Shown one piece after another: positions 1-8,722 of a stretch of 64,000 nucleotides of DNA. How positions within the stretch are numbered: position 1 is the first letter of the stretch; each line of letters opens with the position of its first letter. The notes below the pieces were generated by a model. It did not search any database. It worked only from the letters and a program-made list of their open reading frames with translations, and had not been told where the DNA came from. The stretch lies in contig NZ_CP077369.1 of NCBI RefSeq assembly GCF_019048525.1, positions 2,852,001 through 2,916,000 of the forward strand, read 5' to 3'. The DNA comes from Acinetobacter lwoffii (lineage in GTDB: Bacteria; Pseudomonadota; Gammaproteobacteria; Pseudomonadales; Moraxellaceae). Both the position numbers and the translations under genes were made by a program.

Positions 1-198
1 AAAGGTAATAACTCTTCCGACTTTCACTTTAACCCACAAATCAAATATGACCTTAGCCCTCATCTAGGCTTAAGCCCAAAAAAATTAGCAGCAGGTATTG
101 AATACGACTATTGGAAAAACAAATTCTTAATCGAAGACACTCCATATTTTAAAACTAATCAAAATGCTACTAGTTTCATCGTCAAATATACCTTTTAG
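1..198 (+). CDS. Tsx-like nucleoside-specific outer-membrane channel, C-terminal part (5' end outside window)
   Basis: The reading frame is open from base 1 and stops at 198. The last 65 residues have the alternating pattern of outer-membrane beta strands and end in an aromatic residue (VKYTF), as outer-membrane barrels do. The end resembles that of the frameshifted Tsx-like gene at 7878-8596 (VKYHF). The stop is 20 bp before an NCS2 permease start, so the two probably share an operon for uptake of nucleosides or nucleobases across both membranes. The Tsx assignment rests on the C-terminus and the context only. Confidence 0.6.
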   Translation, partial: KGNNSSDFHFNPQIKYDLSPHLGLSPKKLAAGIEYDYWKNKFLIEDTPYFKTNQNATSFIVKYTF

Positions 199-218
199 GC
201 TGAAGGAGAAAAACATAT

Positions 219-1523
219 ATGACTAACACAATCACAGCCAATAACTTAAAACCAAGCTCCATGATTTTTCTCAGTATCCAGCACGTCTTGGTAATGTATG
301 CAGGTGCTGTTTCAATTCCCCTAATTGTTGGAGGAGCTTTAGGGTTAAGCACTGCAGAAATTGCTTTCTTAATTACTGCAGATCTATTTGTTTGTGGCAT
401 TGCCACCCTCATTCAAACTATTGGTTTTAAAAATGTAGGTATTCGCTTTCCCATTATGATGGGAGTTACCTTTACTGCAGTAGGCCCAATGATTGCAATT
501 GGGACTAATCCAGATATGGGACTACTAAGTGTATTTGGGGCAATCATTATCGCAGGGATCTTTGGCTTCCTGATTTCACCATTTATTGGAAAGTTAATAC
601 GATTCTTCCCTCCTGTGGTGACAGGAACTCAAATTCTTGTGATTGGTCTATCTCTCATTGGTATTGCAGGCACATGGTCCGCTGGCGGATATGGGGTAAA
701 AGACTTTGGAAATCCATTGTACTTATCTATCGCTGCCTGTGTTCTATTAAGCATTATTATCATCAGCCGTTATGTTAAAGGCTTTTTGGGCAACATTTCA
801 GTTCTAATCGGGATGGGAATTGGTTATATCATCGCTGCATTTTCTGGCCTCATCTCTTTAGACAAGATAGATGAAAGCCCATGGTTAGGTTGGGTGATGC
901 CATTTCACTTCGGTATTCCAGAGTTTAACTTTTGGGCTGTCTTGACTATGTGCGTAGTCATGCTGGTTATTTTCATTGAAACAGCTGGGATGTTCATGGC
1001 TGTAGGTGAAATTGTTGAAGAAGAGGTGGATCAGGAAAAATTGACTCGCGGTTTTAGAGCTGACAGCCTTGGCACAATGATTGGTGGGATTTTTAATATC
1101 TTCCCGTATACATCCTATGCTCAGAACATCGGTTTGCTAGCGATCACAGGTGTTAAGAATCGCAGTGTATGTGCTTTAGCTGGTGTGTTTTTAATCCTTT
1201 TAGGTCTATTTCCTAAAATAGCTTACTTTGTTGCGTCTATACCCTCATGTGTTCTAGGTGGAGCCGCATTGTTTATGTTTGGGATGGTGACATCTAATGG
1301 TATCAAAGTACTGCAGCGTGTCGACTTTCAAAATGTGAATAATCTCTACATCATTGCAGTCAGTGCCGGCATAGGTATGTTGCCTGTATTCTCACCTACT
1401 ATTTTCTCACAACTACCATCTTATCTTTCACCTCTGTTAAACAGCCCAATTTTGCTAACGGCTTTTTGTGCTGTGATTTTGAATGCTGTTCTCAATCGAA
1501 AACAGCGGATATTGGATGAATAG
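219..1523 (+). CDS. NCS2-family nucleobase (xanthine/uracil-type) permease
   Basis: A 434-aa inner-membrane protein with about 12-14 hydrophobic segments. The NCS2 hallmarks are visible: a QH pair in the first membrane segment (SIQHVL), a conserved Glu in FIETAGMF, and the signature QNIGLLAITGVKNR, which matches the family motif (Q/E/P)NxGxxxxT(R/K/G). It should import a purine or pyrimidine base with protons. The exact substrate cannot be read from the sequence, but the neighbourhood (hpxD, hpxO, allantoin genes) favours xanthine or urate. The start has a good ribosome site (GAAGGAG) about 13 nt upstream. It is a paralogue of the permease at 8723-10084. Confidence 0.85.
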   Translation: MTNTITANNLKPSSMIFLSIQHVLVMYAGAVSIPLIVGGALGLSTAEIAFLITADLFVCGIATLIQTIGFKNVGIRFPIMMGVTFTAVGPMIAIGTNPDMGLLSVFGAIIIAGIFGFLISPFIGKLIRFFPPVVTGTQILVIGLSLIGIAGTWSAGGYGVKDFGNPLYLSIAACVLLSIIIISRYVKGFLGNISVLIGMGIGYIIAAFSGLISLDKIDESPWLGWVMPFHFGIPEFNFWAVLTMCVVMLVIFIETAGMFMAVGEIVEEEVDQEKLTRGFRADSLGTMIGGIFNIFPYTSYAQNIGLLAITGVKNRSVCALAGVFLILLGLFPKIAYFVASIPSCVLGGAALFMFGMVTSNGIKVLQRVDFQNVNNLYIIAVSAGIGMLPVFSPTIFSQLPSYLSPLLNSPILLTAFCAVILNAVLNRKQRILDE

Positions 1524-1565
1524 TATCTTCAGAAATTGAAAGATGCATAAATATCAGATACACAG

Positions 1566-2425
1566 GGCTTTGTTGCACAAACCTAGCCTATAAGGTTTAT
1601 TCAGTCCTATAATTTCAAAATGATCAAATCTTTATTTAGACTCTCTTTACGCATGGTCACAGGTTTTGTTCAAAGTCTGATTAAACTTTGTGGATTAAAT
1701 TGGACCGCACCAGATTACAGTACGCTTTGTCGAAGACAAAAACATATTGATATTGCGATTAGCTATCAAAAAAGTAGTGATGGGCTACATCTACTCGTCG
1801 ACTCAACTGGCTTAAAGTTTCTAGGTGAAGGTGAGTGGAAACGTAAGAAACATGGACCTGAATATCGTCGCCAATGGCGTAAGCTTCATATTGGCATCGA
1901 TGCTGAAACCTTGCAAATACGTGCAGTACAGCTTACTACAAATAATGTGAGCGATTCGCAAGTACTCGGTGATTTACTTGCTCAAATTCCCTTAGATGAA
2001 CGAATTGATTCGGTCTATACCGATGGTGCTTATGACACGAAGCACTGCAGACAAGTCATTCTAGATCGAGATGCACATGCGCTCATTCCGCCAAGAAAAA
2101 ATGCAAAACCATGGAAAGATCAGAAATTGAGATCTTTAGAGCGGAATGAGTTACTGAAAACAGTTAAACGTTTAGGAAGAACGCTTTGGAAAAAATGGTC
2201 TGGTTATCATCGTCGAAGTTTAGTTGAAACCAAGATGCATTGCATCAAACTATTAGGTGATAAATTAACAGCAAGGAGTTTTTCTAGTCAGGTGAATGAG
2301 ATTCATGCACGCATAGCCGTATTGAACAAATTTACAGAATTAGGTCGTCCTCATACCCAAGTTGTCACTTGAATTCTGTTCAAATGAGCAGAGTGTTATC
2401 TTTTAAATCTTTGTGCAACAAAGCC
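1566..2425 (+). mobile_element. IS5-family (IS903 group) insertion sequence with internal deletion
   Basis: The element is bounded by the inverted repeat GGCTTTGTTGCACAAA (left) and TTTGTGCAACAAAGCC (right), typical of the IS903 group. It is about 860 bp against 1039 bp for the complete relative at 12510-13548. The loss is 180 bp of the transposase 5' end. The flanking 9-mers (GATACACAG and ATTTTAAAC) do not match, so there is no target duplication, which suggests a deletion or recombination next to the element. It sits 3 bp from the stop codon of the HpxD-like gene. Confidence 0.85.
1620..2372 (+). pseudogene. IS903-group transposase lacking its first 60 residues
   Basis: The 250-aa frame corresponds to residues 61-310 of the complete transposase at 12562-13494. 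It still has the DDE-type core (LLVDSTGLK, YTDGAYDTK, and a Glu in RSLVETKMHC). In the intact copy the reading frame contains ATGA both at the start codon and at Met61. Here the two have been joined at that 4-bp microhomology, so the frame now opens at the former Met61. Loss of the N-terminal region probably makes the protein inactive on its own, but the element keeps both ends and could be mobilised in trans. Confidence 0.8.
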
Positions 2426-2428
2426 ATT

Positions 2429-3484
2429 TTAAACTGTATAGCGTTTGCTCAATCCCCACTCTGCCAAAATTCGGCGGTAAGTGGTTGATGAACGATCTGC
2501 CTCAAAATGTGCCTCCATTGAAATATCTAAAGGAAGTTCTTCTGGTTTTTGGCTTTCCACCATGTCCTGATCTTCAGCGAAGATTTGTGCATTGAAATCA
2601 TAAACTGCCTGTAAGTCTCCTGTAGTATCAAAGTTACGAGTTAAGGGAACGAATAATCGCGTTTTATTGTGCGAAACTGGACAGCACGCATTTAAAATTT
2701 TAAGTAAGCCATTTTCAGGAAAGTCGATAGTCAAAATAGCTGAAAATGGTGGATAGACATCGAAAGTACGTTTCCATAAAAAATCATCTGGTGCTAAATG
2801 TTGTAAGCCATGCGGATAGTTACTGACATCACTCACATACTCTGTATGTAAGCCATAATCCGTTCGAACGGTCGAATATTTTTGTACTTTAGGATTTTCA
2901 CGATCAGCAAAACTTTGGTTATGTACCCATGCAAAGTGCGCAACATCAATAAAGCCTTCAAGCTGACGGCCACTTGATCCAGCAATATCGACAAATGGAG
3001 GGAGAATTGACTGATGTTCTTCACTGTCCCACGTGTCTAAATCTGGAAAATTGGCTTTCGATACATCGCGGTTAAATAAACTGGTCCAAATAAGTCCATA
3101 TTTTTCTACAACTGGAAATTTGGTCAGTGAAAAACGATCTGAAATTTGTGTAAGTTCCGGCTGTGCAGGAATTTTTACACACTTTCCTTCACCGTTATAA
3201 TGTAGGCCGTGGTATGGGCAAATAATTTCTTCGCCTTTCACCCAGCCTTTGGTTAATGGCACACCACGATGCGGGCAAATATCACGCACGAGATGAATTT
3301 TTCCACTTTCAGTTTTATACAATGCCATTTTCACATCAAGTAATTGTACTTGTTGCGGTTGTTCTGAAACGTCCTGTGTACGTGCAACTGGGTACCAATG
3401 CTGCGCTAAAATATTCCAATCGTTTGCATCAAATGAACTGCATTGTGGTTGGGTAAATAAATTCAGTACAGGAATCGCATTCAT
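2429..3484 (-). CDS. hpxD: Rieske non-heme iron oxygenase, HpxD-like (purine oxidation)
   Basis: A 351-aa ring-hydroxylating oxygenase alpha subunit. The Rieske [2Fe-2S] ligands are visible as CPHRG (C70, H72) and CPYHG (C89, H92). The catalytic domain has the mononuclear iron ligand stretch GFIDVAHFAWVH. In Klebsiella, HpxD works with the reductase HpxE in (hypo)xanthine oxidation and is transcribed divergently from a LysR regulator near hpxO. The same hpxD / lysR / hpxO neighbourhood occurs here, hence the symbol. No reductase gene follows: an IS end lies 3 bp after the stop, so a partner could have been lost. An alternative is an oxygenase for another substrate. Confidence 0.7.
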   Translation of the reverse strand: MNAIPVLNLFTQPQCSSFDANDWNILAQHWYPVARTQDVSEQPQQVQLLDVKMALYKTESGKIHLVRDICPHRGVPLTKGWVKGEEIICPYHGLHYNGEGKCVKIPAQPELTQISDRFSLTKFPVVEKYGLIWTSLFNRDVSKANFPDLDTWDSEEHQSILPPFVDIAGSSGRQLEGFIDVAHFAWVHNQSFADRENPKVQKYSTVRTDYGLHTEYVSDVSNYPHGLQHLAPDDFLWKRTFDVYPPFSAILTIDFPENGLLKILNACCPVSHNKTRLFVPLTRNFDTTGDLQAVYDFNAQIFAEDQDMVESQKPEELPLDISMEAHFEADRSSTTYRRILAEWGLSKRYTV

Positions 3485-3611
3485 TTTTAAATCTCTACAT
3501 TCGCATTATTTGCAGAACTTTTATGCCATGTAACTAGGGCTAATTCGTTCTTTTCTAAGTCAAAAATACGTTTGGATAGCATTTCTTTCTATTAGAATGA
3601 TTTGCATACAA

Positions 3612-3639
3612 TGTTCTGCTTTTTAGAACACAAAAGCAG
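3612..3639. promoter_or_regulatory. Overlapping dyads in the hpxD / lysR divergent promoter region
   Basis: TGTTCT-(7)-AGAACA (3612-3630) overlaps CTGCTTTT-(8)-AAAAGCAG (3616-3639, perfect arms). The first has the T-N11-A-like layout expected of a LysR-type operator. The site lies between the divergent hpxD-like gene (start 3484) and the LysR gene (start 3712 or 3730). Function is inferred from symmetry and position only. Confidence 0.45.
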
Positions 3640-3729
3640 AATGAATTGAAAAAATCAAAAGTTATGGCATGAAAATCGCTTAAGCATGGATAAGTACTTT
3701 GTAAACTGCCCGTGAGATTGAATAGCTGT

Positions 3730-4656
3730 ATGTCGATTACCTTTTCCCGATTTTCTGAATATTTTATGGCTGTTGCCCGTACTGGCAGTTTACGTAAAGC
3801 CGCAGAACAGCTTTTTATTTCAGTCTCTGCAGTGCATCGGCAAATTGTTCTTGCTGAAGAAGAGTTAGGCGTTGCTTTATTTGAGCGTTTACCGCAGGGG
3901 CTGAAGCTAACGTTAGCAGGTGAATTACTTTATGCTGATTTGCTTAAATGGCAAAAAGAATATCAGCTGACTCGAATTCGATTTGATGAAATTCAAGGAT
4001 TAAGTCGCGGCAATATTGAAATGGGTTTTATTTCTGCCCTAAATGATGGTTTTGTCGTGGATTGTATTCAACGCATGGCTGAAAGCTATCCATGGATTAA
4101 TCTCAATATCAGTATGAATAGCAGTGAAGAAATATCGAGAAAAATCATTGATGCAGAATTAGATTTTGGCATTATCTTAAATCCTAAAAGTCACAATCAA
4201 TTAGAAATCTTATCCTTTATTGAAATTCCTTTAGGCTATGTTTTATCACCACATCACACCTTAGCCGGCATGGATAAAATCTATTTATCTGACACTTTAA
4301 ATGAGCGTCATATCATGCCAAGTGAGCCCTTAGTCATCAGTGATTATGTACATACACTCTATAAACATCACAAATTTAATCCTATACAAAAGATAGAATG
4401 TAATGACATTAGAATGATAACATCATTAATTCAACAACAATTAGGCATTGGCTTAATGTCATATATGGATGCATTACCACTTTTAAACTCAAAAAAGATC
4501 GTATTTAAGCCCATTCGTGAAAAAGGTATGCATCGTTTAACCATTGCACTGTGCGTCGCTTCAAAACGTCAAACATCTCGTCTTTCACAAATAATGGTAA
4601 ATTTATTGGTCGAAAAAATGGAAGAAATCAAATTGCAATTAAAGCAACTTCCTTAA
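3730..4656 (+). CDS. LysR-family transcriptional regulator (HpxR-like position)
   Basis: The N-terminus carries the LysR winged helix-turn-helix (FMAVARTGSLRKAAEQLFIS, then SAVHRQI), followed by a substrate-binding domain from about residue 90. An upstream in-frame GTG at 3712 would add six residues. The ATG at 3730 matches the usual start of the family. The gene is divergent from hpxD and convergent with hpxO, so it probably controls one or both in response to a purine metabolite, as HpxR does in Klebsiella. The ligand is not evident. Confidence 0.8.
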   Translation: MSITFSRFSEYFMAVARTGSLRKAAEQLFISVSAVHRQIVLAEEELGVALFERLPQGLKLTLAGELLYADLLKWQKEYQLTRIRFDEIQGLSRGNIEMGFISALNDGFVVDCIQRMAESYPWINLNISMNSSEEISRKIIDAELDFGIILNPKSHNQLEILSFIEIPLGYVLSPHHTLAGMDKIYLSDTLNERHIMPSEPLVISDYVHTLYKHHKFNPIQKIECNDIRMITSLIQQQLGIGLMSYMDALPLLNSKKIVFKPIREKGMHRLTIALCVASKRQTSRLSQIMVNLLVEKMEEIKLQLKQLP

Positions 4657-4705
4657 ACATTTAATCCTTTGCTCTTCAATCTAATGTTTCTAAATAGCTA
4701 AAAAA

Positions 4706-4731
4706 AGCCAGTGTGAATATTCACACTGGCT
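4706..4731 (-). terminator. Terminator between lysR and hpxO
   Basis: A perfect 26-bp palindrome (stem AGCCAGTGTGAAT) followed on the minus strand by TTTTTT. It terminates the hpxO transcript and may also act on the convergent lysR gene. Confidence 0.75.
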
Positions 4732-4779
4732 GCTGAAAGCTAACCTTTTAGTTTTACATTTCTTTTTGTGTCTTACAGC

Positions 4780-5937
4780 TTAGTCGAGTGGATTACCGAC
4801 AATGTTACTAATAATTCCCTTCATAATATGATTGCCTTGTTCTTTACGTAACTCTTCATACCACTCTCGGGTCACCGCTTCATCTTTCATATGTGTCACA
4901 TCACAGCGCTTACGGGCACGAAGTACCAACTCATTGGCACGTTCATTACGCTTGTTCTGATAGCGACGTAAAGAATCTTGTAAACCTAAGGTATTAATTT
5001 GCAATGAACGTGCCAAATAGATAGCATCTTCCATCGCTTGGCAGCCGCCTTGACCAATATCAGGTGTTGTACTGTGCGCTGCATCACCTACAATCACCAC
5101 TCGACCTTTGTAAAAATTGGCAAATGGTTCGATATCGTGAATTTCTACACGATTGGTCTTTTGCACATCGACTGCATCAATTAACTTTTGGACAGGCTCA
5201 CACCATCCTTTAAAGTATTGTTTGAATAAAGCTTTGTATTGGCTACGATCATTTTCAAGACCAACAGCTAACGGCACATCAAAAAAGAAATAGAAACGAT
5301 TATTCGCCACTGGCATCAGTGAAACACGTTTGCCTTCACCTACAAACGTTGTCCATTGATCTGCTGCGGCATAATCGTCTGAGACATCAACGAGACCATT
5401 CCAATTGACATAGCCTGCATAGCGTCGCTCAACTTGCTCACCTAAAACATAGGCACGAGTAATTGAGTGTGTACCGTCTGCACCCACCAATAGATCAGAT
5501 TCTATTTCGCTACCATCTGCAAATTGAATTTTTACACGCTCTCCTTCTTCAACAAAAGAAATCATTTTCTTAGCTAGATGAATATCTTCACGACCAAATT
5601 CATCCATTAACATATTCTGAAGTTCCGCACGTGATACCGGATATGGTCGTTGCCCGACTTCTTCAATCAATGGATAAAGGCTAAACTGGGTCATCACATC
5701 GCCCGTCAGACCATCAATATAAGCAAGGTTATCCATTTTGCCGCCAAGCTTTTCAACTTGCTCTGTCAAACCCAAATAATTTAGACATTTCACACCGTTA
5801 GACCATAACGAAATAGCAGCACCCACCGGTAAAATTTGTTCTGCCTGTTCATAGATGGTTACTTGGTGTCCGAATTTTTTTAGTGCGATGCCTGTAGTTA
5901 GACCCGCCATACCTGCACCAATAATTGTAATTTCCAT
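4780..5937 (-). CDS. hpxO: FAD-dependent urate hydroxylase
   Basis: A 385-aa class A flavin monooxygenase, close to the 384 aa of Klebsiella HpxO. It starts with the dinucleotide-binding motif GAGMAGL, has the DG-type motif region [10 protein letters not shown], and the second FAD motif [15 protein letters not shown]. It converts urate to 5-hydroxyisourate using NADH and oxygen, feeding UraH and UraD encoded at 10120-10940. The close match to HpxO in length and N-terminal sequence, and the surrounding urate genes, support the call over other salicylate-hydroxylase-like enzymes. It is divergent from the allantoicase gene. Confidence 0.85.
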   Translation of the reverse strand: MEITIIGAGMAGLTTGIALKKFGHQVTIYEQAEQILPVGAAISLWSNGVKCLNYLGLTEQVEKLGGKMDNLAYIDGLTGDVMTQFSLYPLIEEVGQRPYPVSRAELQNMLMDEFGREDIHLAKKMISFVEEGERVKIQFADGSEIESDLLVGADGTHSITRAYVLGEQVERRYAGYVNWNGLVDVSDDYAAADQWTTFVGEGKRVSLMPVANNRFYFFFDVPLAVGLENDRSQYKALFKQYFKGWCEPVQKLIDAVDVQKTNRVEIHDIEPFANFYKGRVVIVGDAAHSTTPDIGQGGCQAMEDAIYLARSLQINTLGLQDSLRRYQNKRNERANELVLRARKRCDVTHMKDEAVTREWYEELRKEQGNHIMKGIISNIVGNPLD

Positions 5938-6030
5938 CTATAATTCCCCTGTGTTTTATAAGTTTCTAAGTCATAAAATGCTAAAAGCGTGCCATTTTTT
6001 ATAAAGCGCCCTGAAAAAAATCCAAAGTTG

Positions 6031-6043
6031 GCACACGCTGTGC
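6031..6043. promoter_or_regulatory. Short palindrome in the hpxO / alc divergent promoter region
   Basis: GCACA-CGC-TGTGC lies in the 210-bp divergent region between hpxO (start 5937) and alc (start 6148). It is a candidate regulator site. Only the symmetry supports it. Confidence 0.25.
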
Positions 6044-6147
6044 ATCTAAACGCGTGTAAATGCTTGTTTTTATCGTTTGTTAAATTTTTTGTAGCACGAT
6101 AGCGCAAAGCATGAATTTTGAAAGAAAATAGCGAATGGATTTAATAT

Positions 6148-7155
6148 ATGGCGACTTTATTAGCACCCGATTTTGATATTCCTGCACAATTACAGACACT
6201 TACCAATTTGGCAGATGACCGTATTGGTGCAAAAATTATTGAATGTTCAGATGAATTTTTCGCAGAAGCAAAACGTATGCTTCAATTTGACGCGCCAATT
6301 TTTGTTGAAGATAAATTCGATGACCATGGTAAATGGATGGATGGTTGGGAAACGCGCCGTAAACGTCACACAGGTTATGACTGGGCAATTATTCAATTGG
6401 GCGTAGCTGGGCATATTAAGGCTTTAGATATTGACACTACCTTCTTCACTGGGAATTACCCTGCTTCAGCTTCAGTTGAAGCCTGCTACGCCCCTGATGG
6501 CGATCTTGCTCAAGCTGAATGGTTGAACATATTAGAGAACAACGTACTTGGCCCAAGTCAGCATCATGTTTTGCCGATTACAGCTGACCAAGTTTTTACT
6601 CATGTGCGTTTAAATATTTTTCCTGATGGTGGTGTTGCTCGTTTTAAAGTGTATGGTGAAGTGAGCGTTCAACAACAAGATCACACTGCAACAATTGATT
6701 TAGTTGCTTTAGAAAATGGTGGACGTGTAATTGCTTATAGCGATGCACATTTTGGTCATCCACGTAATCTGATTAACCCAGGTCGCGGAATTAATATGGG
6801 TGATGGTTGGGAAACCAAACGTCGTCGTGCACCGGGCTTTGATTGGTGTATTTTGGCTTTGGGTCAAACTGGTGCAATTGAAAAAATTGATATCGATACG
6901 GCACACTTTAAAGGCAACTTTCCAGCCCAAGTCTCTATTCAAGCCGTATATGTTAAAGATGCAACTGATCCACAATTAATTCCACAAAGTATGTTCTGGC
7001 CATTTTTGCTTGAAGCACAAGACATGCAAATGGATCATATTCATAGCTTTGTAAACGAAATTTTGCAACATGAAAAGATCTCGCATATTCGCATTAATAT
7101 GATTCCAGATGGTGGTATCAGCCGTATTCGTTTGTGGGGTAAAACCAAAAGCTAA
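6148..7155 (+). CDS. alc: Allantoicase
   Basis: A 335-aa protein built of two similar allantoicase repeats. GKWMDGWETRRKR / GYDWAIIQLG in the first half (about residues 60-90) is mirrored by NMGDGWETKRRR / GFDWCILALG in the second (about residues 215-245), and both halves contain an IDT/NFPDGG-type jelly-roll pattern. The enzyme hydrolyses allantoate to ureidoglycolate and urea, the step between PuuE (11084-12052) and AllA (next gene, 96 bp downstream). Length and repeats match the family, and the frame appears intact. Confidence 0.92.
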   Translation: MATLLAPDFDIPAQLQTLTNLADDRIGAKIIECSDEFFAEAKRMLQFDAPIFVEDKFDDHGKWMDGWETRRKRHTGYDWAIIQLGVAGHIKALDIDTTFFTGNYPASASVEACYAPDGDLAQAEWLNILENNVLGPSQHHVLPITADQVFTHVRLNIFPDGGVARFKVYGEVSVQQQDHTATIDLVALENGGRVIAYSDAHFGHPRNLINPGRGINMGDGWETKRRRAPGFDWCILALGQTGAIEKIDIDTAHFKGNFPAQVSIQAVYVKDATDPQLIPQSMFWPFLLEAQDMQMDHIHSFVNEILQHEKISHIRINMIPDGGISRIRLWGKTKS

Positions 7156-7183
7156 ATTGAAAGCTTGAATACTTTCTACATCG

Positions 7184-7214
7184 AGAAGGATAAGTACTGT
7201 GGTTTTATCCTTCT
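7184..7214 (+). terminator. Hairpin between alc and allA
   Basis: Perfect 10-bp arms (AGAAGGATAA / TTATCCTTCT) with an 11-nt loop sit in the 96-bp alc-allA gap. Only a pyrimidine-rich tail follows, with no clear T run, so it may act as an attenuator or an mRNA 3'-end stabiliser rather than a strong terminator. Confidence 0.5.
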
Positions 7215-7251
7215 TCTCCTACACTTGATATAGACAATAAAAGAATTACAC

Positions 7252-7752
7252 ATGGTTCAAACAATTCAGCTACAGCCCCTGAGCATTGAAAACTTTGCCC
7301 CTTTTGGTGAGGTGATTTGCTGCGGAGGACAGGATTTTTTTCATATCAATGATGCACATACCGAGCGTTATCATGCCCTTGTAACCACTGAAATCTTCGG
7401 TGAAGCACATGCAGGTATTAGTATTTTTCGTAATATTAAACAGACAGAAATTCCTTTTTCGGTTTCGATGCTTGAGCGACATCCGAATGGCTCACAAGCT
7501 TTTATCCCGATGCAAGGTCAGGCTTTTTTAATTGTGGTGGCACCTGCATTGGATGATCAAACGCCTGATATTTCAAAACTCTGTGCTTTTATTTCAGATG
7601 GTACACAAGGTGTTAACTACCATGCAGGTACATGGCATCACCCTCTATTAACTTTAGAGGCGCCAAGTAACTTTGCCGTGGTTGATCGTATTGGTATTGG
7701 ACATAATTGTGATGTTTATCAGTTTAATGAAGTACTCAATATCGTGGCATAA
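7252..7752 (+). CDS. allA: Ureidoglycolate lyase
   Basis: A 166-aa cupin-like protein of the AllA family. Recognisable features are the start LSIENFAPFGEVI, the segment MLERHPNGSQAFIPM and the late motif NYHAGTWHHPLL. It cleaves ureidoglycolate to glyoxylate and urea, completing the allantoin branch begun by PuuE and Alc; the released urea is a substrate for the urease encoded at 14692-21034. It is co-oriented with alc. Confidence 0.92.
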   Translation: MVQTIQLQPLSIENFAPFGEVICCGGQDFFHINDAHTERYHALVTTEIFGEAHAGISIFRNIKQTEIPFSVSMLERHPNGSQAFIPMQGQAFLIVVAPALDDQTPDISKLCAFISDGTQGVNYHAGTWHHPLLTLEAPSNFAVVDRIGIGHNCDVYQFNEVLNIVA

Positions 7753-7804
7753 ATTTAAACTATCATTGAAATTGAAACCTCAATTTAAAATTGTCTCAGA
7801 AATT

Positions 7805-7828
7805 AAAAGCCCCATCCGTGGGGCTTTT
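7805..7828 (+). terminator. Terminator after allA
   Basis: AAAAGCCCC-(ATCCG)-TGGGGCTTTT. The stem is symmetrical with flanking A and T runs, so it can serve both allA and the convergent Tsx-like pseudogene. Confidence 0.8.
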
Positions 7829-7877
7829 AAGTCTTGTGCAGTATGTTGTGTAACGATGTACGGTTTTAACGAATCAA

Positions 7878-8596
7878 TTAGAAGTGATATTTCACTAGCG
7901 CACTGACGTTATTTTCATCTTTACCTTTAATATTATATTTATTATTCCAAACTGAATGCTCAACGCCTACATACAGGCGTGTATCTGGGGAAATATGTTG
8001 CCCCACATTCCATTTATATTGACTGGTCCAGTTCATCTCACTGGCTGAGCCTTTTTCCGCAGTTGACCAATCCAGAAAAGCATCTGCTAAGAAAGATTCT
8101 GAGCCAATTTTAAAAGGTATGGCATAGGTAAGCGTCATTTGATAGTCATCAGCTTTAGTATCATTATTCACTTTATATAAATTTAATTTTGCATATTGAA
8201 AATATGGCACATCAAAGTCTAAGCCAATACCATAGAGAAAATTATCCAGTTGCTACCCGCTTCCCAAGTGGTTGCAAGCAATACATCTTTTACAGGGCCA
8301 AATTTAAGTTCTTTACCCGTTACATCGCCTAAACTCAATCGTGGTGATGCTTCAAAATAGGTTTGATCGCCCCTGACGTCATTATGTGTACGGTCGGCAA
8401 AAATGAAGAAATCACCATATTTAAGCTTTGACGCGTATTCAAATGTCACAGTGGTTTGTTTGTCTTCTTTTGCAATGAGCTGATAGTCGGTGCCATATAG
8501 ACCGGTAATGCTGAAGTCTTGCCAGATTGGGGCTGCAAAGATAGAGTTGGCTGAAATAGTGCATAGAATTGCAGCTGAAAGAGGCATAAATTTCAT
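7878..8596 (-). pseudogene. Tsx-like nucleoside channel interrupted by a one-base frameshift
   Basis: The gene starts at 8596 with a signal peptide (MKFMPLSAAILCTIS, cleavage after SIFA) and barrel-like strands, ending out of frame at 8219. The rest of the protein continues in another frame down to 7878, ending in VKYHF. Around 8245-8247 the minus strand reads TGGATAAT. Adding one G would restore W-D-N-F-L-Y-G-I-G-L-D-F-D-V-P-Y and a protein of about 240 aa, the usual Tsx-family length. It is either a recent pseudogene or a base-call error. It lies beside an NCS2 permease, the same pairing as at 1-1523. Confidence 0.8.
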
Positions 8597-8673
8597 TAAA
8601 TTGTTTTTCCTAGCGATAAATACGTTTTGAGTAATTTATTTAGCAAAAACAAAGCCAATATTAGATTTTTTAA

Positions 8674-8707
8674 TAAAAAAAGCCCACATTAATGTGAGCT
8701 TTTTTTA
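8674..8707 (-). terminator. Terminator after the second NCS2 permease
   Basis: The stem AGCTCACATT / AATGTGGGCT on the minus strand is flanked by runs of seven A and seven T. It separates the permease from the Tsx-like pseudogene. Confidence 0.8.
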
Positions 8708-8722
8708 TTTATTTTGAATAGC

